Position numbers and translations under genes: made by a program. Of a DNA stretch of 64,000 nt, positions 56,867 through 64,000 are shown piece by piece. Below the pieces are notes generated by a model, which ran no database searches, was not told the DNA's origin, and was given only the letters and a program-made list of their open reading frames with translations. Location of the stretch: positions 186,001-250,000 of the forward strand of contig NZ_VIVK01000003.1 in NCBI RefSeq assembly GCF_007828865.1, written 5' to 3'. Every line of letters begins with the position of its first letter. Positions within the stretch are counted from its first letter, which is position 1. This stretch comes from Kribbella amoyensis (GTDB taxonomy: Bacteria; Actinomycetota; Actinomycetes; Propionibacteriales; Kribbellaceae).

Positions 56867-57388
56867 GTGGAGTACGTTCTGATCGCGCCGGACGCGGTAT
56901 CGGATCCCGGTTTGCGGGCTGATCTGCTGGATACGTGGGTCGCCGTCACGGATGCAGGGGGCAGTGTCGGGTTCACTGCGCCGGCACCGGTGAACCGGGT
57001 TGCCGAGACGCTGGAGCTGGCGTTGGAGCGGGTGGCCGCAGGGACCGACCTGCTCGGCGTACTGCACAACGGGGAGCGGTACGTCGGGATGGGGTTGCTC
57101 GTCGCGAACAGCGGGCTGCTGAGTACGCACTGGCGGACCGTGTTGCGAGTGATGGTGCACCCGAAGTACCAGGGCGGCGGGTCGGGGCGGTTGCTGATGG
57201 ACGGGCTGCGGCGGAGTGCGGTCGAGCTCGGTCTGGAGCAGTTGATGCTGACGATTCGCGACGGCAACACGCTCGAGGGGTTCTACCAGAAGCTCGGGTA
57301 CCGGATCGTCGGCAGCCACCCGCGCGCCGTTCGCGTCGCGCCGGACGACTACCGCGACGAGATCATGCTGGTCACGGACCTCCGCTGA
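56867..57388 (+). CDS. GNAT-family N-acetyltransferase
   Basis: 173 residues. The acetyl-CoA-binding motif A is RVMVHPKYQGGGSGRLLMDG (about 97-116), and motif B follows as GNTLEGFYQKLGYRIVG near 135. GTG at 56867 with GGGAGGGCCT upstream. Substrate unknown. It ends 34 bp before a hairpin and converges on the large adhesin gene. Confidence 0.85.
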   Translation: MEYVLIAPDAVSDPGLRADLLDTWVAVTDAGGSVGFTAPAPVNRVAETLELALERVAAGTDLLGVLHNGERYVGMGLLVANSGLLSTHWRTVLRVMVHPKYQGGGSGRLLMDGLRRSAVELGLEQLMLTIRDGNTLEGFYQKLGYRIVGSHPRAVRVAPDDYRDEIMLVTDLR

Positions 57389-57414
57389 GGCTTCCGCGGG
57401 TCGAGGGCGAGGCA

Positions 57415-57450
57415 CCGGCCGGGCCCCGCTCCTCAGCAGGTCCCGGCCGG
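57415..57450. terminator. Hairpin between GNAT and adhesin genes
   Basis: CCGGCCGGG (57415-57423) and its complement CCCGGCCGG (57442-57450) with an 18-base loop, between two converging genes. No T-run, so a moderate call. Confidence 0.4.
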
Positions 57451-57478
57451 CGCGGTCTCGCCGCCGACCCGGCGTCCG

Positions 57479-60400
57479 CTACTGGCGTCGGCTTCGGTAA
57501 GCCACGGTGAGCAGGGTGACGCCGAGGGCGGCCAGCAGGGTTCCGAGGGTGAGCAGCATGACGGGAGGACCTCCGGTATCGGGGAGGGGGCCGGAGGCGG
57601 CGACCGGGGTGATGGCCGGGGCCGGGCGAGCCCCGACGGTGACCTTGACGTGGGACTCGACGGTGACGCCGTTCGTGTCGGCCACGCGGTACAACTGCTT
57701 CGCCGTACCGCGGAAGCCGGGGGCTGGGACGAGCTGGATCGTGCCGGCGGTCCCCACGGTCCACACGCCCGTCCCGGCGACCTCCACCCGCTTCGCGCAG
57801 GTCGCCGAGTCGGTACGCAGACAGACGCTCGCGCGGTCCCACTCGGCGCCGTCCGTCGGTGCGTCGTTGAGCAGCGGGTTCACCACGACCGGGTTGTCCG
57901 GCGTCCCGGTCCCGCGGTCCGCGGCCGCCTTCGCGCCGAGCGGACCGTCGACGGTGACCTCCATCCGCGCGGTGTCGGAGGTGCCGTTCGCGTCGGTGAT
58001 CCGATAGGTGATCGCGCGGGTGGTCCCGGTGAATCCCTTCGCCGGGGCGAACGCGACCGTGCCGTCCGGCTTCGCGGTGAACGTCCCCTCCCCCGCCACC
58101 GTCACGGCCGTCTTCTCCTTGCTGTCCACGGGATCGCGGAGCAGGACAGACGTCACCGTCAACGGCGCCGACGGATCCCCGGCCTTGTCGTTCGCGAGCA
58201 CCCGCAGCACCACCGGGACGCCGTACGCGGTCCGCGCCTCGTCGTCGGCGGCCATGGGCCGGACCGGGACCACGGTCACCGACACGGTCGAGCGGGCCGC
58301 GTTCCGGTTGGTGTCCTTCACTTCGTACCGGACGGGCGTCGCGGATCCGGTGAACCTACGGTCCGGTGTCACCGTGAGCTTGCCCCCGGCAACGACGTAC
58401 GCGCCCTGGCCCGGGACCGTCAGCCGGTCGACCAGGTCGCCACGTGGATCCACCAGCAGCACCGAGGCCGGGTCGAGCGAGGCACCCGCACCGGCCCGGT
58501 CGTTCGTGAGCGGGTCGATCGTGACGGAGCGGGCCTGCTTGGTCTCGACGACGTCCGGGCGAGCGACCGGCCGCGCTCCCACCGTCATCGTGAGCATCGC
58601 GGTCGCCGTGGTGCCGTTGCGGTCGGCCACCTGGTACGAGACCGGTGTCGCCGCGCCCGTCCAGCCGGGCACCGGGGCGAACCGCACCCCGCCGTCGGGC
58701 TGGGCCGTGTACGTACCCTGCCCTGCAACCTGCACCGACGGGACCGGATCACCTGTCGCCGCGTCGACCAGGCGGACGCTCCCCGGGACCAGCGGAGCCG
58801 TCGGATCACCCGGCTTGTCGTTGGCGAGCACATCCACGGTGAGCGCGCTGTCGTACGCCGTGGTCGCCGCGTCGTTCACCGGGGTCGGCACGATCGCGTC
58901 GACCGTCACGGTAAGCGTCGCCGCTGCCTCGTTCCCGCTGGTGTCGCGCACCTGGTACGAGACGGAACTCGGGCCGCTGTACGACCGGACCGGGGTGAAC
59001 GTGATCTTCCCGGTCACCTCGTCGACCTCGAACGTGCCCTGCCCGGCGACGGTGACCCGGCGACCCCACGCGCGGTCGGTGCCGAACATCCGCACCGACG
59101 CCTTCTCCAGCTGCGCGTCCGTCCCGGGCACGTCGTTGCCGAGCGGGTCCACCGTGACCTTCACGTTCTGCTTCGTCGTAGCCGTGTCCGGCTTCGCCTG
59201 CGGGCCCTTCCCGACAGTGAGGAAGAGCAGCCCTTCCGCCGTGGTCCCGTTGTCGTCGGCCACTCGGTACGTCGCGGGGGTCGTCACGCCCTGGTAGTCC
59301 TTCGCCGGGCTGAACGTGATCGCGCCGCCCTCACCGACGACGTACGTCCCCTCCTTCGGCTGCGTCACCTGCTTCCGGTAGCCACCGTCGGCCGGATCCT
59401 TGAGCAGCAGGCTCGCCGGGACCAGCGGCGCACTCGGGTCGCCCGGTTCGTCGTTGGCCAGCACGTTCACCGTGATCGGCCGGTTGAACGGGGTGATCCC
59501 GCTGTCGTCCACGGTGAACGGGTCGATCGCGACCACCGTCACCGCCAGCGTCGAACTCGCCGTACTCCGGTGCGAGTCGGTGACCTGGTACTTCACCGGG
59601 TGCGCCTTGCCACGGAACGCGGGCACCGGGTCGAACACGATCATCCCTGTCGGCTGGACCGTGTACGTGCCCTGGCCGGGAACGGTGAGGGTCTTGCCCC
59701 AGTCGCCGCCGCGGAGCACCGCCGATCGGAGGACGACCGTGGCCGCGTCCAGCTTGGCGTCGGTGCCAGGGCTGTCGTTGGAGAGCACGTTGACCGAGAC
59801 GGTGACGTCCTGCCGCGTCGACGCCGTGTCCGGTCGCGCGATCGGCGGTGCGCCGACCGTGATCCGGAGGACGGCCGTCGTCGTGGTGCCGTTGCGGTCA
59901 GCCACCCGATACGTCAGCTCGGTCGCGGATCCGGTGAACGACGGCAGCGGATCGAAGACCACGGTCCCCGCGCGAACCGTGAACGTGCCCTCCTTCGGCA
60001 ACGTCACCGCGGTCTTGAACGCGCCGTCCGCGGGATCCTTCAGCACCAGGCCGGCCGGGACCAGCGGCGCGCTCGCGTCTCCGGCCTTGTCGTTCGCCAG
60101 CACCTTGACGGTCGCCACCGTGTCGTACGGCGTGGTCGTGTTGTCGTCCACGGCCACCGGCTGCACCGCGGCGACCGTGATCGCGAGCGTCGAACGCGCC
60201 GGCTGACCGAACCGGTCGGCGACCCGATACCCGATCCGCGTCGCCGCCCCCGTGAACGCGGGCCCCGGGGCGAACCAGACCCGCCCGTCGGGCATCACCT
60301 GATACCGCCCTTGGCCGGCCACGGTGACCAACTTCTTCGGCGAACCGTCGGCCGGATCCACGAGGACCAAGCTGGCCGGGTCGAGTGCGGTGCCGCGGCC

Positions 60401-63295
60401 GGCCGTGTCGTTGGCCAGCGGTTGGAGGGTGACGGGGACGCCCTGTTTGGTGGACACCTCGTCGGGTTCGGCGGTCGGCGGGGACGGTTTCGCGATCGTC
60501 ACGGTGAGGGTCGCCCGGGCCGTGGTGCCGTTCACGTCGGTGACCGAGTACGTCAGCGCGGTGCCGACTCCGGTGAAACTCGGCAGCGGGTCGACCTCGA
60601 CGGTGCCGTCGGCCTGTGCCTTGTAGGTGGCCTGGCCCGCGACGGTGACGACGGATTTCGCCCCGCCGCCTACCGGGTCGATCAGCCGCACGCTGCTCGG
60701 GACCAGCGGGACCGCGGGATCACCGGACGTGTCGTTCGCGAGGACGGACACGGTGATCGTCTTGTCGTACTCCGTGGCCGCGGTGTCGTCGGTCGCGTCC
60801 GGCTGGACCCGGTCCACCTCGACGGTGAGCATGGACCGCCCGACCGACCCGTTGCCGTCGGCCACCTGGTACGCGACCGCGGTGGCCTTGCCGTGGAAGG
60901 TGGGCACCGGATCGAACCGGATCCGCCCGTCCGGCATTGCGGCGTACCGGCCCTGACCGGGGACGACCAGCGAGGTCCCCGGCGTACCGCGGGTCGGTGG
61001 GACCAGCCGGACCGAGCCGGGGACCAGGGTCGACCCGGTCGGCCCGGGCTTGTCGTTGTCGAGCACCGGAACCGAGATCGGCCGGCCCTGCGGGGTCGTC
61101 ACGGTGTCCGGGTTCGCCACCGGCGGACCCGGGGCCGCGACCGACACGACGAGCTCGGCGCGGGCGGGAGTGCCGTTCTTGTCCAGCACCTGGTAGGTCA
61201 GCGCGGTCGTGCTGCCCTGGAAGCCACTGACCGGGCTGAACGTCACCTTGCCGTCGAGGACCTGGTAGTTGCCTTCGCGGCTCACCGTCACCTTGTCGGC
61301 CGGGTTGCCGGTCGCCGGATCCACCAGCCGAAGGGTCGCCGGGTTGAGCGGGGCGTCCGCGGATCCCGGGAGATCGTTGTCGAGCACGGACGCGACGACC
61401 GCGGTGTCGAACGGCGTCCCGACCGAGTCGCCCAGTGCCTTCGGCGTCACCGCGGTCACGGTGACCAGCAGGGTCGATTCGGCGGTCTGCTTCGTGCTGT
61501 CGGTGACGCGGTACCCGATCGTGGTCGCGACGCCGGTGAAACGCGGCAGCGGGACGAAGTCGACCACACCGGCCGGCTTGACCGTGTACGTGCCCTCGGC
61601 CGGGATCGTCACTTTCGGCTTGAACTTCGCGTCGGCCGGATCGCGGAGGACGAGCGAGCGCGGGTCGAAGGTGACACCGGCGGCCGGCTTGTCGTTCGTG
61701 AGTGGTCGCAGGGTGAGGCTGACATTCTGCGCCGTGGTCGCGGTGTCCGGGGTGGCCACCGGCTTGTCCGGCAGCGCGACCGTGACGGTGTAAAGGGCGG
61801 TCGCCGTGGCTCCGTTGCTGTCGGCAACGCGGTACGTCACCGGCTTGCCGCGACCGACGAACCCGGGCACCGGGTCGAAGTCGATCCGGCCGTCCGGTTT
61901 CGCCACGTACTTGCCCTGGCCGGCGACCGCGATCCACTGCTTGCACGTGTCCCCGGCGACGAGACAGAGCGAAGCGGGCCGCAACGGCGTACTCGGGTCG
62001 CCCGCCCGGTCGTTGCCGAGCACATCGGTCGAGACGCCCGTGTCGAACGGGGTGGTCGCCTGGTCGTCGGCCGCGACCGGCGGAGGCGGCGGCGCGATCA
62101 CGACGAGGTGGTCCTCGACCTCACCGGCGTCCGCAGCACCGGTCGGCGACTCCACTTGGGCGGCCGTGTAGCCGACCCGGACTCGCGCGGACGTCGTACC
62201 GGGCTTGGGGCGCGGGAAGTCGGACCAGTTCAGCGTCGCCGCACTCTGCCCGGCCGCGAACGTGGCGCAGGACCGCTCGGCCGGCTGGAACTTGCCGTCG
62301 CCGTCGAGGTCGATCCAGCCGCACACCCGGCCCGGCTTCGACGCGCCGCTCAGCGTCACCGGCACGGAGTACGACTTGGCGGTGACGAGCAGGTGCTCGA
62401 AGGTCGCACCGTCGTCACCCGCGTCGGGCATCGCCGGGCCGGCGGTCGCGTTGGCGACTTCCGCGTTGTCCGCGGTCGCCTCGGCGCCGAGCCGGACGTC
62501 GCTGAGGACGGACCAGGCCGCGCCGTACGACGCGGGCGCGTCGCCGAAGTCCTCGCCGGTCGACGCGACGATCGAGAAGACGTCGCCGGAGGTGGGCGTG
62601 TTGAACGCGGGGAGCTTCGGGTTCTTCGTGAACACCGCGGTGACGTCGAACGCGACCGACGTGACGACACCGTTCACCTGGACCGACCCGCAGGCCGCCG
62701 TCGCCGAGGCTTCCGGTCCGCCGCCGGTGTCGGTGTTGACGCAGTTCGGTCCAGCGTCGGGGTTCGCGGCCGTGATCGTGTCGGAGGTGACGGCCAGGTT
62801 GTTGCCCTGGCCCACCTTCCGCAGGCTCAGCCCGGCCGTGGCCAGCTTCAGCACGGAGTGCAGCTCGGACTGAGCGCTCGGCCGGCCGTTCACCGTCCGG
62901 GTGGCCGCGCCGCCGATCCCGGCCAGGTGCAGGACCGGATCACGGACCGGCTGGGAGAACGTGATCGTCACCGTGCCCCGGTCACCGCAGCTCCCGGTGG
63001 CGGCGCACGTGCCCGTGTTCACGACGAGATCCTGGGCCGGCGTGGTCCGCGCGATCGCCGGCGCGTACGTCGTGGCGGTGGTGCCGCGGACTCCGGCGGT
63101 CGTTGCGTCCAGCAACTCGGTCGCGCCACGGACCGCGATCGTCTGGGTGAGCCGGGAACCCGGCATCGTCGCGGTCGCGGTGTCGCCTTGACCGAACGGC
63201 GCGACCGGCACCTGGTATGCGGTGGCCGTCGGCGCGCTCACGGCCAGGACCAACACGACGGCGAGCCATCGCCCGCCGGACTTCCACCCCGCCAT
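57479..63295 (-). CDS. LPXTG-anchored CshA-type fibrillar adhesin, 1938 aa
   Basis: The ATG at 63295 follows GGGAGGGG. Signal peptide (about 1-27), non-repetitive CshA-like head (about 28-245), then a GEVED domain (about 250-400: DFGDAPASYGA to AGEVEDHLV, with the Ca2+-type strand WIDLDGDGKFQP). Fourteen repeats of about 105 residues follow (about 405-1885). The C-terminus is LPDTG, a membrane helix and a basic RSRRQ tail for sortase anchoring. The repeats alternate between two types (DDxATTPYDT...VLANDxxGDPSAPLVP and PDTATTKQ...PLxND), giving seven double units. Predicted role: a long surface fibril for attachment. No sortase gene is in the window. The repeat DNA is diverged enough that coding is intact throughout. 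Confidence 0.88.
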   Translation of the reverse strand: MAGWKSGGRWLAVVLVLAVSAPTATAYQVPVAPFGQGDTATATMPGSRLTQTIAVRGATELLDATTAGVRGTTATTYAPAIARTTPAQDLVVNTGTCAATGSCGDRGTVTITFSQPVRDPVLHLAGIGGAATRTVNGRPSAQSELHSVLKLATAGLSLRKVGQGNNLAVTSDTITAANPDAGPNCVNTDTGGGPEASATAACGSVQVNGVVTSVAFDVTAVFTKNPKLPAFNTPTSGDVFSIVASTGEDFGDAPASYGAAWSVLSDVRLGAEATADNAEVANATAGPAMPDAGDDGATFEHLLVTAKSYSVPVTLSGASKPGRVCGWIDLDGDGKFQPAERSCATFAAGQSAATLNWSDFPRPKPGTTSARVRVGYTAAQVESPTGAADAGEVEDHLVVIAPPPPPVAADDQATTPFDTGVSTDVLGNDRAGDPSTPLRPASLCLVAGDTCKQWIAVAGQGKYVAKPDGRIDFDPVPGFVGRGKPVTYRVADSNGATATALYTVTVALPDKPVATPDTATTAQNVSLTLRPLTNDKPAAGVTFDPRSLVLRDPADAKFKPKVTIPAEGTYTVKPAGVVDFVPLPRFTGVATTIGYRVTDSTKQTAESTLLVTVTAVTPKALGDSVGTPFDTAVVASVLDNDLPGSADAPLNPATLRLVDPATGNPADKVTVSREGNYQVLDGKVTFSPVSGFQGSTTALTYQVLDKNGTPARAELVVSVAAPGPPVANPDTVTTPQGRPISVPVLDNDKPGPTGSTLVPGSVRLVPPTRGTPGTSLVVPGQGRYAAMPDGRIRFDPVPTFHGKATAVAYQVADGNGSVGRSMLTVEVDRVQPDATDDTAATEYDKTITVSVLANDTSGDPAVPLVPSSVRLIDPVGGGAKSVVTVAGQATYKAQADGTVEVDPLPSFTGVGTALTYSVTDVNGTTARATLTVTIAKPSPPTAEPDEVSTKQGVPVTLQPLANDTAGRGTALDPASLVLVDPADGSPKKLVTVAGQGRYQVMPDGRVWFAPGPAFTGAATRIGYRVADRFGQPARSTLAITVAAVQPVAVDDNTTTPYDTVATVKVLANDKAGDASAPLVPAGLVLKDPADGAFKTAVTLPKEGTFTVRAGTVVFDPLPSFTGSATELTYRVADRNGTTTTAVLRITVGAPPIARPDTASTRQDVTVSVNVLSNDSPGTDAKLDAATVVLRSAVLRGGDWGKTLTVPGQGTYTVQPTGMIVFDPVPAFRGKAHPVKYQVTDSHRSTASSTLAVTVVAIDPFTVDDSGITPFNRPITVNVLANDEPGDPSAPLVPASLLLKDPADGGYRKQVTQPKEGTYVVGEGGAITFSPAKDYQGVTTPATYRVADDNGTTAEGLLFLTVGKGPQAKPDTATTKQNVKVTVDPLGNDVPGTDAQLEKASVRMFGTDRAWGRRVTVAGQGTFEVDEVTGKITFTPVRSYSGPSSVSYQVRDTSGNEAAATLTVTVDAIVPTPVNDAATTAYDSALTVDVLANDKPGDPTAPLVPGSVRLVDAATGDPVPSVQVAGQGTYTAQPDGGVRFAPVPGWTGAATPVSYQVADRNGTTATAMLTMTVGARPVARPDVVETKQARSVTIDPLTNDRAGAGASLDPASVLLVDPRGDLVDRLTVPGQGAYVVAGGKLTVTPDRRFTGSATPVRYEVKDTNRNAARSTVSVTVVPVRPMAADDEARTAYGVPVVLRVLANDKAGDPSAPLTVTSVLLRDPVDSKEKTAVTVAGEGTFTAKPDGTVAFAPAKGFTGTTRAITYRITDANGTSDTARMEVTVDGPLGAKAAADRGTGTPDNPVVVNPLLNDAPTDGAEWDRASVCLRTDSATCAKRVEVAGTGVWTVGTAGTIQLVPAPGFRGTAKQLYRVADTNGVTVESHVKVTVGARPAPAITPVAASGPLPDTGGPPVMLLTLGTLLAALGVTLLTVAYRSRRQ

Positions 63296-63386
63296 CCGGC
63301 CCCTCCCGAGCACGCACGTCAGCACTTGCGACGGCCTCGGGGCGAAACGGGCCAGCGTAGAGCTAACGCCCGACGCGAGCCCGATG

Positions 63387-64000
63387 TTACGGGGTCGGCA
63401 GCTCGTAGATGCGGACCATGCCGATGCTGTGTCGCCGCTGAGCGAGGTGGTCGAGCGCGGGCGAGACGGGTCCGTCGTGCAGATCCGCGTAGAGCCAGCG
63501 CACCCGGTAGTGGTCGCGTAACCGCTCCAGGGCGGCGGGGCTCGGTTGGTAGAGGGCCCGCTCGGTCGCGGCGACGCGGTCCGGCCACGGTGAGGGCTGC
63601 TCGGTGTAGCGCCGGCCGTTGACGTTCTGCCGGGCCATCGCCTCCTGCGTGTACGCCCAGCCCTCGATCAGGGCGCGCCGCCCGCCGATCCCGCTGACCA
63701 CGTACCCCCGCGCGTCGCAGCCCGGCCGTTGCGGACCCGGTGGACGGCAGTAGGTGTTCGTGGCAACGACGTCGGTGGGGCGGGCGTTCTGTGCGAGCCA
63801 GAGCGCCGCGTCGGCCTCGTCCGCGGAGACGCGCCACGGGGCGGCGGAGAAGGTCTGCGCGTGATGTCCACCCAAGCGGCGCACGTTGATGGCGGTGGTG
63901 GTTGCCGTCGGCACCAGGAGGACGGTGACGAGCGCGATGATTCCACCGAGTCCCGCGAGCCGGGGCCAGCGGCGGGTCAGTACGGGCCAGAGCAGGACGA
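63387..64000 (-). CDS. Membrane protein, C-terminal part (runs off the window)
   Basis: Open from the window end to a TAA at 63387-63389. It begins with a hydrophobic segment (LAGLGGIIALVTVLLVP), followed by an extracytoplasmic domain of about 170 residues (ALWLAQNARPTDVVATNTYC ... HYRVRWLYAD ... IYELPTP). Such a tail after multiple helices is common in GT-C glycosyltransferase-like or YfhO-like membrane proteins, where the soluble domain ends with a VRWL-type segment. Function is not assigned. It lies 91 bp upstream of the adhesin gene on the same strand. Confidence 0.6.
   Translation of the reverse strand, partial: VLLWPVLTRRWPRLAGLGGIIALVTVLLVPTATTTAINVRRLGGHHAQTFSAAPWRVSADEADAALWLAQNARPTDVVATNTYCRPPGPQRPGCDARGYVVSGIGGRRALIEGWAYTQEAMARQNVNGRRYTEQPSPWPDRVAATERALYQPSPAALERLRDHYRVRWLYADLHDGPVSPALDHLAQRRHSIGMVRIYELPTP

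Noticed and set aside
57650..63622. A 1990-codon plus-strand open frame opposite the adhesin
   Set aside because: It is antisense to an intact repeat protein with signal peptide and LPXTG anchor; its product is Arg/His-rich with no domains, typical of high-GC shadow frames.

Overview
The window is high-GC DNA (visibly about 70% G+C in coding regions) with GTG/ATG starts, ATGA-coupled operons, GC-rich hairpin terminators and an actinobacterial rRNA operon. The order argC-J-B-D-F-R-H, then mpg, then tyrS next to an rrn operon, suggests a Propionibacteriales actinomycete, possibly Kribbella-like. The genus is an inference, not something the sequence proves.

Layout. At 1-2.3 kb lie a truncated membrane gene, a DedA-family membrane protein and an L,D-transpeptidase lipoprotein. 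From 11.5 down to 2.3 kb (minus strand) runs one long apparent operon: an Opp/Dpp-type importer (lipoprotein, two permeases, two ATPases) followed by an aldehyde dehydrogenase, an SDR dehydrogenase and an amidase, which looks like an uptake-plus-catabolism module. At 11.8-16.3 kb are a DUF559/AbiEi-like protein, a small conserved protein and an 851-residue protein combining a C3HC4 RING finger with a TerD-like domain. At 16.8-21.2 kb are an MFS transporter, a tiny gene encoding a peptide made of GNEWF repeats, a divergently transcribed GGDEF-domain membrane protein, a small conserved protein and a quinone-oxidoreductase-like gene behind a MerR/SoxR-type operator. At 21.3-26.4 kb are a SNF2 helicase coupled to a SWIM zinc-finger protein, and an SGNH esterase.

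At 26.7-32.4 kb is a tightly coupled SMC-type operon (kleisin-like gene, two small winged-helix-type subunits, a 43-codon linker ORF and a 1058-residue SMC ATPase). It resembles MukBEF/MksBEF/Wadjet, but has two KITE-like genes and no JetD-type nuclease in view. An Imm52-like orphan immunity gene follows. The rrn operon (16S-23S-5S, minus strand) occupies 33.5-38.9 kb with a two-promoter leader behind tyrS. App1 phosphatase, an LLM oxidoreductase and 3-methyladenine glycosylase genes follow.

From 43.6 to 47.6 kb there is a non-coding accessory patch: three kinds of tandem repeat, two copies of a palindromic element of about 165 bp, and an IS3-family element nested inside another IS3-family element. 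From 54.8 down to 47.6 kb is the complete arginine biosynthesis operon argCJBDFRH with 4-bp overlaps and a probable leaderless, ArgR-controlled start. At 55-57.4 kb are an ECF41 sigma factor, a methyltransferase and a GNAT protein. The window ends with a 1938-residue LPXTG-anchored CshA-like fibrillar adhesin of 14 repeats and the C-terminal part of a membrane protein.

The strongest candidates for undescribed biology are the GNEWF-repeat peptide with its divergent GGDEF partner, the four-subunit SMC operon, and the RING-TerD protein.
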